From an uncultured Granulosicoccus sp. (GTDB lineage: Bacteria > Pseudomonadota > Gammaproteobacteria > Granulosicoccales > Granulosicoccaceae), in contig CANMQI010000001.1 in the NCBI GenBank assembly GCA_947499955.1, forward strand, positions 496,001 through 560,000: a stretch of 64,000 bases of DNA. Reading direction: 5' to 3'. A program made the position numbers and the translations under genes. This document shows positions 16,883-26,729 of this stretch, piece by piece (positions within the stretch are counted from its first letter, which is position 1; each line of letters opens with the position of its first letter). A model generated the notes under the pieces. The model did no database searches, had not been told where the DNA came from, and worked only from the letters and a program-made list of their open reading frames with translations.

Positions 16883-17433
16883 CACACCGACGCTCCACGC
16901 AGTTTGGCTATGTCCTTGATGAGTTCCGAGATGGCCTGCAGCAACATCAGAAAGATGCCGAGGCACATGATGCTCTTGATGGGCCACATGAGTGGCCTCC
17001 ACAGACTCGGACTGGTCTCCTTGTACTTGATGGCGTACAGCGTCGAATCGATCCCACCGTACAGCAGCACGCCCAGATAGAAGATCAGCAGCAATACGGT
17101 GAAACTGTCTACCCAGGCTTTCTTGCGATCGGACCAGTTGTGATAGAACAGATCCATGCGCACATTGGACCCGAGCTGCAGCGAATAAGGCCCTCCCAGC
17201 AGGTAGTAGGCAACCAGTAGAAACTGCGCAACCTCCAGCGTCCAGAAGGCCGGGACGGTAAAGGCGGCCTTGGAGATGGTGGACCACATCAGCACACCGA
17301 TCATCACGAAAATGCCGTACATCATGACGCGGCCGATGCAGTAGTTCACGCGATCAACGATACGGACATACCTGACTGCCACCTTCGGCATGGTAGCCTC
17401 GAGACAATCTGCATGGAGATTAGAATTACTCAA
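16882..17433 (-). CDS. dctQ: TRAP transporter small permease subunit
   Basis: 183 aa with four membrane helices (about 38-58, 65-85, 108-128, 150-170) and the DctQ-type segment LGSNVRMDLFYHNWSDRKKAWVDSF between helices two and three. It stabilises DctM and couples it to DctP. The ATG at 17433 leads the operon. An ATG at residue 15 (MPKVAVRYV) is a possible shorter start. The stop overlaps dctM, showing translational coupling. Confidence 0.92.
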   Translation of the reverse strand: MSNSNLHADCLEATMPKVAVRYVRIVDRVNYCIGRVMMYGIFVMIGVLMWSTISKAAFTVPAFWTLEVAQFLLVAYYLLGGPYSLQLGSNVRMDLFYHNWSDRKKAWVDSFTVLLLIFYLGVLLYGGIDSTLYAIKYKETSPSLWRPLMWPIKSIMCLGIFLMLLQAISELIKDIAKLRGASV

Positions 17434-17852
17434 CGCACATTCACCTTCGCGCCCTGCAGCGCTGTTGACAATGGGCCAAAGAATAGCCTATCGGTTACCG
17501 ATTGATCGATGCACGATCCGGTCTGCCAAGAGAAAGTAGCAGTTATTGCCATCGAGTTGGGAACAATGCTCGGATGAGAAACGAAGACCCATGCCCGAAC
17601 CCCTCGGCAGAGTCCTGCATACCGACATCAGGAAAAGCCGCTTGTGAGGATGTGCGACACCACCCGGGCAAGGCTGGGCACGCCAGGTGAATGAGACACA
17701 ACCGATCACACTGGAGGTTTCCGTTTCAACAATACTTGCTGTATTGTGGCTTGTCAAAAAAAGACCAGCGAATACGCGACTGATGATCAAGGCCTTGCAA
17801 ATTGCCATGAAACGGTATGGGTGACAACGGCTCTCGGTTGCTGGAGCCGGGC
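17434..17852. other. Divergent promoter region between TRAP and dehydrogenase operons
   Basis: About 420 bp without a protein-like frame. It must hold promoters for the leftward dctQMP operon and the rightward dehydrogenase operon. The one clear element is the inverted repeat at 17729-17747, listed separately. A TTGACA at 17465-17470 has no convincing partner hexamer. Confidence 0.45.
17729..17747. promoter_or_regulatory. 19-bp inverted repeat, likely operator
   Basis: ACAATAC-TTGCT-GTATTGT is a perfect 7+5+7 inverted repeat about 105 bp before the chosen dehydrogenase start and about 295 bp from dctQ. The symmetry fits a dimeric regulator such as a GntR-family protein. No regulator gene is adjacent, so the binding protein is unknown. 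Confidence 0.5.
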
Positions 17853-19229
17853 ATGGTGGACGTTGCCGTCATCGGTGCCGGTGTGGTGGGATGCGCCATC
17901 GCAAGGCGCCTGACACTCGATGGTGCACGGGTAAGCGTTCTGGAAAAGGCTGCCGATGTGCTTGACGGTGCCTCCAAGGGCAATAGCGCTATTCTGCATA
18001 CCGGATTCGATGCTCCGCCGGGGTCCCTGGAACAGCGCTGCATTGCCGATGGCTACCGGCAATACCTGAGCGAGCACGCACAGCTTGGACTGCCCCTGCT
18101 GCGTAGTGGTGCAATGGTGCTCGCCTGGACTGATGAGGAACAGCAAAGCCTCGATGCACTGATCAACAAGGCGCACAAGAATGACGTCAATGACGTGAAG
18201 CGCCTGAGCGCTCATGAGATACAGGTTGCAGAGCCGCATCTGGCCACTCACGTCAAGGGCGGCTTTCGTGTGCCTGGCGAGTATCTCATTGACCCCTGGG
18301 CCACCGCACACCTCTACATAATGCAAGCACTGGCCAATGGCGCAACCTTGCAACGCAATGCAGAAGTAGTGTCCGGCGACTTCGACGGTGAGGCCTGGTG
18401 CATCCAGACCACCCGCGGCCAACTGCGAGCCCGTCATGTCGTGACCTCGGCGGGCCTCTACGGTGATCGTATCAATCAGCTACTGACGGGCAGACGCCGC
18501 TTCGAGATCCGGCCTCGCAAGGGCCAGTTCGTCGTATTCGAGAAAGCCGCCTCACGACTTGTCGAGCACATCATCCTGCCGGTCCCCAGCGCCACTACCA
18601 AAGGCATTGTCATCTGCCGTACCCTGTTCGGCAATGTGCTGGTCGGGCCGACGGCCGAAGAGCAGTCCAGTCGGGACGATGCCTCCACTGAGCGTGCGAC
18701 ACTGCAGACACTTCGTGACAAGGGCATCGAACTCATTCCGGCACTGTCAGGGTGCGAAGTCACTGCCACCTATGCAGGCTTGCGCCCGGCTACCGAATTC
18801 AGTGATTACCAGATCGACAACGACGCCAGCCAGAACTACACCAGCGTGGGTGGTATTCGCTCGACCGGACTGAGCGCCGCTCTCGGCATTGCCAGCCATG
18901 TTGCCGGACTGATCGAGCAACAACGTCCTTACCGTGGACAGAGCATTGCCGAACCGCTCGTACCCAAGGCTGACAGGCTGTCGAACTATCACCCCCGCGA
19001 CTGGCAGGAAGCAGGTAACCAGGGCGTTGTCTGCCATTGCGAACAGGTCACTCGCCGGGAAATTCTCGCAGCCCTGAACGGCCCGATGCCACCGGCCACC
19101 CTGCAAGGTCTCAAGCGGCGCACGCGCGTCTGCATGGGGCAATGCCAGGGATTTCACTGCAGCGCTGAGCTGGCCTCCATCACTCAGGGACGTCTTGACA
19201 GACCAATGACGCTGAGCCCGGAATCATGA
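17853..19229 (+). CDS. GlpA-like FAD-dependent glycerol-3-phosphate dehydrogenase family protein
   Basis: 458 aa from the ATG at 17853, which has GGAG six bases upstream and begins right at the FAD-binding fold (VAVIGAGVVGCAIARRL); an ATG at 17817 would add 12 residues. The DAO domain carries GASKGNSAILHTGFDA, as in anaerobic GlpA-type dehydrogenases. A C-terminal BFD-like [2Fe-2S] domain has four cysteines (VVCHCEQVTRREI and RVCMGQCQGFHC). It probably oxidises a polyol phosphate, passing electrons on through the iron-sulfur centre. Its four-base overlap with the next oxidoreductase gene and the following glycerol-kinase-like gene repeat the GlpA / oxidoreductase / GlpK grouping known from other bacteria. 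The exact substrate is unproven. Confidence 0.85.
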   Translation: MVDVAVIGAGVVGCAIARRLTLDGARVSVLEKAADVLDGASKGNSAILHTGFDAPPGSLEQRCIADGYRQYLSEHAQLGLPLLRSGAMVLAWTDEEQQSLDALINKAHKNDVNDVKRLSAHEIQVAEPHLATHVKGGFRVPGEYLIDPWATAHLYIMQALANGATLQRNAEVVSGDFDGEAWCIQTTRGQLRARHVVTSAGLYGDRINQLLTGRRRFEIRPRKGQFVVFEKAASRLVEHIILPVPSATTKGIVICRTLFGNVLVGPTAEEQSSRDDASTERATLQTLRDKGIELIPALSGCEVTATYAGLRPATEFSDYQIDNDASQNYTSVGGIRSTGLSAALGIASHVAGLIEQQRPYRGQSIAEPLVPKADRLSNYHPRDWQEAGNQGVVCHCEQVTRREILAALNGPMPPATLQGLKRRTRVCMGQCQGFHCSAELASITQGRLDRPMTLSPES

Positions 19230-20506
19230 CGGCGAACAACAGGCAGACAGACCGTACCGTTGCCTGCTCGGTCGCCATTGTCGGCGGCGGCACCTCGGGT
19301 CTCGCCCTGGCGACCGAACTGAAGCAACTGGGAATCGATGATGTCATCGTCATCGAGCGAGAGGCAACCGCCGGCGGCGTGCCACGACATTGCGGGCACT
19401 ACCCTTTCGGTGTCAGCGAATTCAGGCGACTGCTGAAGGGGCCGGCCTATGCGCAGCTTCTGCTCGACAAGGCAAGGCAGGCTGGCGTCACCTTGCTCAC
19501 CGGCACGAGTGTCACTGCATTACACCCGGCAGGCCTGCTGAGCCTCAGCGACCAGGATGGCCCATACCAACTGCAGGCCGAACGCGTCATCCTGTGCACC
19601 GGCACTCGAGAGGCCACTCGCGCCCAACGATTCCTGAGCGGTCAGAGGCCACAAGGCATCTTGCCAACCGGTGCCTTGCAGTCGATGGTCTATCTGCACG
19701 GACAACGTCCTTTCCTGCGACCCGTGATACTCGGTACGGAACTGGTTTCTCTGTCGGCAATCATGACCTGCCGGCATATGGGCATCCACCCCGCCGCCAT
19801 GCTGGAGGAAAACCCACAGCTCATTGCCCCCGCCTGGATGCGTGCCTACCCGGTCATGCGGCGTGTGCCCGTGCACCTGGGGGTCAGCGAAATACACATC
19901 GAAGGCAGACAAACGGTAGAGGCCGTACGCTTCACGGACGCTCACGGCAACAGTCGAACGATAGCGGCTGATGGCGTCATCGTATCCGGACAGTTTCAAC
20001 CCGAGTCAGCCTTGCTGCGCAATAGCCATCTGCACATCTGCCCGAATACCGGTGGTCCTGTCATTGACCAGTTCTATCGAAGTTCAGACCCGAGCTACTT
20101 CTGCACCGGCAATCTGCTCAGACCCGTGGAAACCTCCGCCTGGTGCTGGCAGGAAGGCAGGCAGACAGCACGAATCATTGCCGATGAACTGTACTCCGGC
20201 AGCGCGCCATTGTCGGAAAGCACGGTCGGACTCGTTCTCGATCACCCGGGTCTGAAATTCATACTACCGCAGCAACTGCGCCCGTCAACGCGTAGCCATG
20301 GCATGCAGCAGATGCAGCTGCGCCTCAGAGTGCCTGCCGACGGCAAGCTGGTGTTCCGCGCAGCTGATGACCAGCTGCTCTGGTCAGGCAGGCTCGAAAG
20401 TCTGCCTGAAAGACGAATCCTGGCACCAATAGAACCAATGGCAGAGCATGCCCGGCATGCCAATCAGGGCGACACAATCAGGGTCGGCATTGAACAGAGC
20501 GACTGA
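19226..20506 (+). CDS. NAD(P)/FAD-dependent oxidoreductase, partner of the GlpA-like dehydrogenase
   Basis: 426 aa with an N-terminal FAD dinucleotide fold (VAIVGGGTSGLALATEL), an ERVILCTGTRE second FAD segment and a pyridine-nucleotide-like middle region. The C-terminal 90 residues are a small extra domain. The start ATG overlaps the previous stop (ATGA), so the two proteins are made together and probably form a complex. By analogy with paired oxidoreductases beside GlpA-like proteins, it likely hands electrons from the [2Fe-2S] subunit to NAD or another carrier. It has no obvious redox-active CxxC next to the FAD site, which argues against a thioredoxin-reductase-like role. Confidence 0.82.
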   Translation: MTANNRQTDRTVACSVAIVGGGTSGLALATELKQLGIDDVIVIEREATAGGVPRHCGHYPFGVSEFRRLLKGPAYAQLLLDKARQAGVTLLTGTSVTALHPAGLLSLSDQDGPYQLQAERVILCTGTREATRAQRFLSGQRPQGILPTGALQSMVYLHGQRPFLRPVILGTELVSLSAIMTCRHMGIHPAAMLEENPQLIAPAWMRAYPVMRRVPVHLGVSEIHIEGRQTVEAVRFTDAHGNSRTIAADGVIVSGQFQPESALLRNSHLHICPNTGGPVIDQFYRSSDPSYFCTGNLLRPVETSAWCWQEGRQTARIIADELYSGSAPLSESTVGLVLDHPGLKFILPQQLRPSTRSHGMQQMQLRLRVPADGKLVFRAADDQLLWSGRLESLPERRILAPIEPMAEHARHANQGDTIRVGIEQSD

Positions 20507-20561
20507 TGCCGATGCAATCAAGATCACTCCAGACTTGTCGTGATACCGGCAGAAGACGCTC

Positions 20562-21986
20562 ATGCTGATAGCGGCAATCGATCAAGGCACCACCAGTACA
20601 CGCACACTCCTTGTCGACCATTCAGGCGACTTGCGTGTCGCGCACAGCCTGCCCCACCGGCAATATTATCCGCAGGAAGGTTGGGTAGAACACGACCCGC
20701 TGGAGCTGTTGAACAATGTCCGCGCCTGTGTGCAGGCGGCCGGCGCCGTCGCCGCAGTGGGCATCGACAACCAGGGCGAGAGTTGTCTTGCCTGGAGAAG
20801 CGATACTCGAGAGGCGCTGACCCCCGTCATCGTCTGGCAGGACAAGCGCAGTCTTGCTCACACAGAGACCCTGAAGGAACAAGGGCTGGAAGCCGAGACA
20901 CTCAGTCGTGCAGGTCTGCCGCTGGACCCCTACTTTTCAGCCAGCAAGCTTGGCTGGATAATGCAACACGTACCCGCAGCCAGAGAAGCATGGCGGCAAG
21001 GCAAACTGAGGCTCGGCACCAGTGATGCCTATTTTCTGGACTGCCTGACCCATCGTTTCGTCACTGACATCTCGACGGCCTCACGCACCTCATTGATGAA
21101 CCTGCGCAGCGGCCAATGGGATGCCGAACTGTGTCAGCTGTTTGGTATTCCCATTGAGTGCTTGCCCGAGATCGTCCCCAGCACGGGTGACTTCGGCCTG
21201 TTGCAGGGCTCCGCCGGCGTTATCCCCTTGACAGCCAGTATCGTCGATCAGCAGGCAGCGCTTTATGGCTTCCATTGCCAGGAACCCGGGCAAGCCAAGA
21301 TCACCTTCGGCACCGGGGCCTTTGCCCTGATGTGTACCGGACACGATATCCATCATCATCCCGAGAAAGGCTTGTTACCCACCGTCGCCTGGCAGAAGAA
21401 TGGGGAACGCCCGGTCTATGCGCTCGATGGAGGCGTCTACACCGCCAGTGCAGCCATCAACTGGGCAAGAACCCTGAGGCTGTTCGACAGCTTCGATGCC
21501 ATCAACTGCTTCGACTCCGGTCCTGCCATCGACTCCGGCCTGGTGTTCGTACCCGCCCTGAGTGGCCTGGGCTGTCCACACTGGGACCCTCGTGCACGCG
21601 GACAATGGCTGGGCCTGTCCATCGATCATGGCGCTCAGCAACTGGTACAGTCCATTCTTGAAGGGGTTGCGTTCCGGGCTGCCGAAGTGCTGGACGCCAT
21701 GTCAAGCTGTGTTGCTCGCACCGGAGCACTGCAGATAGACGGCGGCATGAGTCGCAACCCGTATTTCGTGCAGTTCCTGGCCGACATTCTGGCCTGCCCG
21801 GTGAATGCCGCAGCGGTACCTGAACTGACCGGCCTGGGCACGGCACTGCTGGCAGCCGATGGGGCAGGCATTGCACTATCATCCAGCACCCGCTTCAGCA
21901 CCTGTCTGCCACAGACTGACAGACAGTCTTCACGACAGCGCTTTGCCGAAGCGGTTGCCATGAGTCGTCAATGGGGACAACACTGA
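20562..21986 (+). CDS. FGGY-family carbohydrate kinase, glycerol-kinase-like
   Basis: 474 aa. The N-terminal phosphate loop is AIDQGTTSTRTLL and the C-terminal ATP-site segment is GALQIDGGMSRNPYFVQFLADIL. Many glycerol kinase landmarks are present: YPQEGWVEHDP, VWQDKRS, YFSASKLGWIM and FVTDISTASRTSLMN. The GlpK segment TNQRE, however, reads IDNQGES, and the Arg of that motif is lost. It therefore phosphorylates glycerol or a related polyol, possibly with altered specificity. It follows the two oxidoreductase genes after 55 nt. Together they could convert an imported polyol to its phosphate and oxidise it to a ketose phosphate. Confidence 0.85.
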   Translation: MLIAAIDQGTTSTRTLLVDHSGDLRVAHSLPHRQYYPQEGWVEHDPLELLNNVRACVQAAGAVAAVGIDNQGESCLAWRSDTREALTPVIVWQDKRSLAHTETLKEQGLEAETLSRAGLPLDPYFSASKLGWIMQHVPAAREAWRQGKLRLGTSDAYFLDCLTHRFVTDISTASRTSLMNLRSGQWDAELCQLFGIPIECLPEIVPSTGDFGLLQGSAGVIPLTASIVDQQAALYGFHCQEPGQAKITFGTGAFALMCTGHDIHHHPEKGLLPTVAWQKNGERPVYALDGGVYTASAAINWARTLRLFDSFDAINCFDSGPAIDSGLVFVPALSGLGCPHWDPRARGQWLGLSIDHGAQQLVQSILEGVAFRAAEVLDAMSSCVARTGALQIDGGMSRNPYFVQFLADILACPVNAAAVPELTGLGTALLAADGAGIALSSSTRFSTCLPQTDRQSSRQRFAEAVAMSRQWGQH

Positions 21987-22137
21987 CAGGGCGAACATGC
22001 CCGTGGCGCAAGCTCTGCGCGCCACGAGCGTCTTGCCGCTACTGGCAGACGGCAGGCGCAGATTCCAATTCAAGGTACATTGCCGTGTCGCTTTCCGTCA
22101 TGATGTCATGGCAATCAACCTTGTGAGGAGAAAGACC

Positions 22138-22854
22138 ATGAATACCGTCGCCACCGAGCCTCGATCAGACGGCTATGTCATAGCGCCGCCTGCCCAGGCG
22201 ACACTGTCCATTGCAGGCAGTACGGAGCTATTTCCGGTGCACCGAGTGTATTGTGTTGGCCGCAATTATGCGGCTCACGCCGTCGAGATGGGCCACGATC
22301 CGGACAAGGAGCCCCCGTTCTTCTTCCAGAAGAATCCGGACAACCTGATCTCTGACGCTACCTCCTTCCCCTATCCCAAGGCCAGCAACGATGTACATCA
22401 CGAGGTGGAATTGCTGGTTGCACTGAAATCCGGTGGCGATGACATTACTGTCGAAGACGCCCTGGATTGCGTTTACGGCTACGGCGTGTCACTGGACATG
22501 ACTCGTCGTGATCTGCAGGGCGAGATGAAGAAGCTCGGTCGGCCCTGGGAGATCGGCAAGGCCTTCGAGATGTCAGCGCCAGCCGGCCCCTTGTTCCCGG
22601 TAACACAAGTGGGACATCTGGCAGAGGGGGATATCTGGCTGAAGGTCAATGACGAGCCCCGTCAGAGTGGTGATCTGAATCAGATGATCTGGAAGACCGC
22701 GGAGATGATCTCCATACTCTCAACCCTTTTTACCCTGCAACCGGGCGATGTCATCATGACCGGAACACCGGCCGGTGTCGGGCCTGTTCAGCGCGGCGAC
22801 AGGCTGCACGCGCATGTTGCAGGTATCGGTGACTTGCAAGTGACAGTCGACTGA
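22138..22854 (+). CDS. Fumarylacetoacetate hydrolase (FAH) family protein
   Basis: 238 aa from the ATG at 22138, which has GAGGAG eight bases upstream; upstream in-frame codons are not protein-like. The FAH fold is clear: VYCVGRNYAAHAVEMG, FFFQKNPDNLI, the metal ligands in HHEVELLVAL, YGYGVSLDMTRRDLQ and GDVIMTGTPAGVGPV. It is closest in pattern to the short fumarylpyruvate-hydrolase-like members that cleave acylpyruvates. It lies 151 nt after the kinase gene and may belong to that operon. It converges on a second FAH gene across a strong hairpin. Confidence 0.88.
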   Translation: MNTVATEPRSDGYVIAPPAQATLSIAGSTELFPVHRVYCVGRNYAAHAVEMGHDPDKEPPFFFQKNPDNLISDATSFPYPKASNDVHHEVELLVALKSGGDDITVEDALDCVYGYGVSLDMTRRDLQGEMKKLGRPWEIGKAFEMSAPAGPLFPVTQVGHLAEGDIWLKVNDEPRQSGDLNQMIWKTAEMISILSTLFTLQPGDVIMTGTPAGVGPVQRGDRLHAHVAGIGDLQVTVD

Positions 22855-22880
22855 GAATCGCCGACTGCCTTCAATCAACA

Positions 22881-22905
22881 CCCGGAAAACAACGCGTTTT
22901 CCGGG
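22881..22905. terminator. Hairpin between convergent FAH genes
   Basis: Perfect 10-bp stem, CCCGGAAAAC / GTTTTCCGGG, with a 5-nt loop (AACGC). The stem contains A/T runs on the outer arm rather than a following T-tract. It sits midway between two convergent stop codons and probably terminates both transcripts. Confidence 0.7.
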
Positions 22906-22924
22906 CCTCTGGCGACAACGAGCC

Positions 22925-23764
22925 TTACTTGTCGTCTTCGCAAACCTGCTTCTGCTGACCCAGGTTCTCGATACCCAGTTCAACCACATCACCGGCCTTC
23001 AGGTAACGAGGTGGCTTGAAGCCCAGCCCAACACCCGGAGGTGTACCGGTAGAGATGATGTCTCCCGGATGCAGGGTCATGAACTGGCTGAGGTAGCTGA
23101 CCAGATGGGCAACGCCATACACCATGGTGCTGGTGGAACCGTTCTGAACTCGCTCACCGTTGACCTCCAGCCACATGGCCAGATTCTGCGGATCGGCAAT
23201 CTCGTCACGAGTTACCAGAGCCGGACCTGTCTGACCGAAGTTGTCACAGGACTTTCCCTTGGTCCACTGGCCTTGACGTTCGATCTGGAAAGCGCGCTCG
23301 GAGACATCGTTGATGACGCAGTAACCGGCCACATGCTCCAGCGCCTGACTCTCATCGACGTATTTGGCCGCCTTGCCGATAACCACACCCAGCTCGACTT
23401 CCCAGTCAGTCTTCTCGGAACCGCGTGGGATGAGGATGGGATCATTGGGACCACAGATAGCGCTGGTGGCCTTCATGAACATGACAGGCTCGCTGGGTAC
23501 ATCCAGGCCGCTCTCGGCCGCATGGTCGGCATAGTTCAGACCGATACAGATGAACTTGCCAGTCTGACCAACACAAGCGCCCAGACGAGTCGCGGCATCC
23601 ACCTGTGGCAGTGATTTCCAGTCGATGTCCTTGAACTGCTCGAGGTTGGTCAGCACGTCGCCGGCGATATCGTCGCACTTGCCTTCCAGGCTACGGATGT
23701 TGCCTTCCGGGTCGATCATGCCGGGCTTCTCTTGCCCTCTTTCTCCAAATCTTACAAATTTCAT
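22925..23764 (-). CDS. FAH-family hydrolase, 2,4-diketo-3-deoxy-sugar-acid hydrolase-like
   Basis: 279 aa from the ATG at 23764, preceded by AAGGAG eight bases upstream. The family metal ligands are in DWEVELGVVIG, with FICIGLNYADHAAESG, YCVINDVSERAFQ, WTKGKSCDNFGQTGPALV and GDIISTGTPPGVGLGFKPP. This pattern matches the longer FAH subgroup that includes 2,4-diketo-3-deoxy-L-fuconate/rhamnonate hydrolases and proteins annotated as ureidoglycolate lyase. It lies 63 nt downstream of a sugar-acid dehydratase gene in the same operon. A role in cleaving a diketo sugar acid to pyruvate and a hydroxy acid is a reasonable inference. The dehydrogenase needed to make the diketo form is not in this operon. 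Confidence 0.87.
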   Translation of the reverse strand: MKFVRFGERGQEKPGMIDPEGNIRSLEGKCDDIAGDVLTNLEQFKDIDWKSLPQVDAATRLGACVGQTGKFICIGLNYADHAAESGLDVPSEPVMFMKATSAICGPNDPILIPRGSEKTDWEVELGVVIGKAAKYVDESQALEHVAGYCVINDVSERAFQIERQGQWTKGKSCDNFGQTGPALVTRDEIADPQNLAMWLEVNGERVQNGSTSTMVYGVAHLVSYLSQFMTLHPGDIISTGTPPGVGLGFKPPRYLKAGDVVELGIENLGQQKQVCEDDK

Positions 23765-23827
23765 CGTGCAAACTCCTTGAGGATGGTGTGACGCGTACAT
23801 CGACGCGCTACGGTGGGTGAAATCAAA

Positions 23828-25609
23828 TCAATGGTTGTCGCGCGGCACGCCCTTGGACTGTGCAATGCGTTGATAGTCAGGGCCATTCTTCAGTACCATT
23901 CCCTTGTCGAACTGGGTGACCAGAGAACGCTGGATTTCCTGCCATGGTGTCTGGTCTGCCGGGTACTGGAAGCCACCGGCCGCAGCCAGGGCCTCATGAC
24001 GCGCCTGCAGCTCTTCGTCGCTGACCAGCAGATCGACACGACGCTTCTTCAGGTCGACACGGATTCGGTCGCCCATTTTCAGAATGGCCAGACCACCCTG
24101 CACCGCCGCTTCAGGCGCCACATTGAGAATGGATGGCGAACCGGATGTACCCGATTGGCGACCATCACCGATACAAGGCAGCTCGGTAATGCCGCGCTCG
24201 ATCAGATAGGCCGGTGGCTGCATGTTGACCACCTCGGCACCACCGGGATAACCGATAGGCCCGGCGCCGCGCATGATGAGAATGCAGTTCTCGTCCATCT
24301 CCAGCGCAGGGTCCTCGATGAGATCGTGATAGTGCTCGGGACCATCGAAGACCATGGCACGACCTTCAAACGCTTCCGGATCATCAGGATTGGACAGGTA
24401 ACTCTTGCGAAAACCCGCCGTGATCACCGATGTCTTCATGATGGCACTGTCCCAGAGATTGCCACCCAGGTTGAGAAAGCCTGCCATGTCTTTCAGCGGC
24501 TTGTCGTAGGCTCGGATGACTTTCTCGTTGCTGGACTCGATGCCCTCATACTCTTCGGCCACCGTACGCCCGGTAGAGGTGAGAGCACTGGGGTTCGGCA
24601 GCACGCCGGCCTTCAACAAGGTGCCGATGACCGCAGCAACGCCACCGGCGCGATGAAAGTCCTCGCCCAGGTAGGATCCTGACGGTTGCATGTCAACCAG
24701 CAGAGGAATGGCATGACCCACCGCTTCCCAGTCAGCATTGTCCAGTGGCACACCCATATGAGCGGCCACAGCGTTCAGGTGAATGGGCGCATTGGTAGAC
24801 CCACCGATGGCGGAGTTGACCACGATGGCATTTTCAAAGGCCTCACGCGTCATGATGTCGGATGGCTTCAGATCTTCGCGGACCATGTCGACGATGCGTT
24901 GCCCGGTCAGATAGGAAATCTGGCCGCGTTCGCGATAAGGTGCCGGGATGGCGCCGGAACCTGGCAACTGCATGCCGAGCGCTTCGGCCAGATTGTTCAT
25001 GGTGCTGGCCGTACCCATGGAGTTGCAATACCCTACTGAAGGCGCCGAACCTGCCGCCAGGCGCAGAAATTCATCCTGATCGATTTCCCCGACAGCCAGA
25101 CGCTGACGGGATTTCCAGATGATGGTGCCTGACCCGGTTCGCTCTTCACCTTCCCAACCGTTGAGCATGGGTCCGACCGACAAGGCCAGCGCAGGAATGT
25201 TGACCGTGGCAGCAGCCATCAATAGTGCCGGAGTTGTCTTGTCACAGCCAATGGTCAATACGACGCCGTCCAGCGGGTAGCCATAGAGACTTTCAACCAG
25301 ACCCAGATAGGCCAGGTTGCGATCCAGCGCCGCAGTCGGCCGCTTGCCCGTCTCCTGAATGGGATGCACGGGGAACTCCATGCAGATACCACCTGCAGAG
25401 ACAATTCCCTCACGAACACGCTTGGCCAGCTCGATATGGTGGCGATTACACGGCGACAGGTCACTGCCGGTTTGCGCGATGCCGATGATCGGCTTGCCGG
25501 AACGAAGCTCGTCCAGTGTGATGCCGTAGTTCAGATACCGTTCGAGGTAGAGCGCCGTCATGGACGGGTTGTCAGGGTTGTTGAACCACTGCTGGGAACG
25601 TAATTTCAT
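23828..25609 (-). CDS. IlvD/Edd-family sugar-acid dehydratase
   Basis: 593 aa, the usual length for D-xylonate or L-arabinonate dehydratases, and longer segments resemble XylD of Caulobacter ([53 protein letters not shown]). The three iron-sulfur cysteines are visible in [15 protein letters not shown] and [10 protein letters not shown]. The enzyme removes water from an aldonate to give a 2-keto-3-deoxy acid. The start has GGAG upstream. The gene sits between the LacI regulator (33 nt) and the FAH hydrolase (63 nt). Which pentonate or hexonate it uses cannot be decided from sequence. Confidence 0.92.
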   Translation of the reverse strand: MKLRSQQWFNNPDNPSMTALYLERYLNYGITLDELRSGKPIIGIAQTGSDLSPCNRHHIELAKRVREGIVSAGGICMEFPVHPIQETGKRPTAALDRNLAYLGLVESLYGYPLDGVVLTIGCDKTTPALLMAAATVNIPALALSVGPMLNGWEGEERTGSGTIIWKSRQRLAVGEIDQDEFLRLAAGSAPSVGYCNSMGTASTMNNLAEALGMQLPGSGAIPAPYRERGQISYLTGQRIVDMVREDLKPSDIMTREAFENAIVVNSAIGGSTNAPIHLNAVAAHMGVPLDNADWEAVGHAIPLLVDMQPSGSYLGEDFHRAGGVAAVIGTLLKAGVLPNPSALTSTGRTVAEEYEGIESSNEKVIRAYDKPLKDMAGFLNLGGNLWDSAIMKTSVITAGFRKSYLSNPDDPEAFEGRAMVFDGPEHYHDLIEDPALEMDENCILIMRGAGPIGYPGGAEVVNMQPPAYLIERGITELPCIGDGRQSGTSGSPSILNVAPEAAVQGGLAILKMGDRIRVDLKKRRVDLLVSDEELQARHEALAAAGGFQYPADQTPWQEIQRSLVTQFDKGMVLKNGPDYQRIAQSKGVPRDNH

Positions 25610-25642
25610 GGGTGTACTCCGGAACTCTCTCTACGGGATGAA

Positions 25643-26704
25643 TCAGGAACGAACATGTCTTGCTTTCTTGTCGACTTGTCTGGCGGAAGCGGACACCGGT
25701 GCTGTGGTGCCGCGCTTGACCAGGGTGCAGGCCGCTATCTCATGCACCTCAGCGCCTGTCACGCTCGCCGGTTTTTCGATGCGGCGAATCAACTGATCGA
25801 TCGCTCTCTGCCCGGTCTTCACCGGGTCGAAGGAGACACTGCTCAAGTTGATACCCGGCAGGGATGACATGCTCATGTCATCGAAGCCGACGATGGAGAT
25901 ATCCTCGGGCACCTTCAGCCCGTGGTTTGCCAGCGCCTCCATGGCACCATAGGCCATGAGGTCACTGGCACAGAAAACAGCGCTGAAGGTCTGCTCTGCC
26001 AACAGAAGCGCCTCGCAGGCCTCGCGCCCGCCTTGTCGCGTATATCTCCCGCCAATCAGCAGCTCTGGATCGACCGACAGACCGGCATCAGACAGCGCTT
26101 GCTCATAGCCTTCACGCCGCCCGGTCCCGGTCGAATTCGGCAGGCCGCAGATATGAGCGATATGACGATGCCCGAGTTCGATCAGATGAGCGACGGCATC
26201 CCGAGCACCACGACGGTTATCGGCCTCGAAGACATCGCAACCGGCCTCCCCTGTCCTGTTGAGCAATTCGACATAGGGTACGCCGACATTCAGAACCATC
26301 TTGCTCGCCTGCGCTTCGGGATCGGATGACGACATCAGGATACCGGCGACATTGTGGTCGACAATGGTATTGACCAGTTCCAGCTCGGTCTTGGCATCGC
26401 GCATGGTCACGGCCATCATGACGGTGTAGCCACACCGTTCGGCCTCGTGCACGATGGTTTCGGCGACCTCTGCGTACATGGAGTTGGTCATGCTGGGCAC
26501 GACGAGTCCGATAAGCCTGGACTTGTTGGTCTTCAACGAACGGGCCACCGCATTGCCGCGATAGCCGCATTCGCTCAGGTGCGTCAGCACCAGCTGGCGT
26601 GTCTCTTCGCTGACAACCGGCTTGTTGTTGACGACATTGGAAACCGTCTGCACCGAGACGCCAGCCGATGCTGCGACTTCACTGAGTGTGACTTTGCGTC
26701 TCAA
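25643..26704 (-). CDS. LacI-family regulator of the sugar-acid operon
   Basis: 353 aa. The N-terminal helix-turn-helix (VTLSEVAASAGVSVQTVSNVVNNKPVVS) and hinge helix (GNAVARSLKTNKS) are followed by a periplasmic-binding-protein-like sugar domain to about residue 335. It heads the lacI-dehydratase-FAH operon, so it very likely represses the operon until a sugar or sugar acid binds. A 14-bp palindrome 26 bp upstream of its start is the best operator candidate and implies autoregulation. Confidence 0.92.
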   Translation of the reverse strand: MRRKVTLSEVAASAGVSVQTVSNVVNNKPVVSEETRQLVLTHLSECGYRGNAVARSLKTNKSRLIGLVVPSMTNSMYAEVAETIVHEAERCGYTVMMAVTMRDAKTELELVNTIVDHNVAGILMSSSDPEAQASKMVLNVGVPYVELLNRTGEAGCDVFEADNRRGARDAVAHLIELGHRHIAHICGLPNSTGTGRREGYEQALSDAGLSVDPELLIGGRYTRQGGREACEALLLAEQTFSAVFCASDLMAYGAMEALANHGLKVPEDISIVGFDDMSMSSLPGINLSSVSFDPVKTGQRAIDQLIRRIEKPASVTGAEVHEIAACTLVKRGTTAPVSASARQVDKKARHVRS

Positions 26705-26729
26705 GCGGGAACCTGACTGATCTCGGTGG

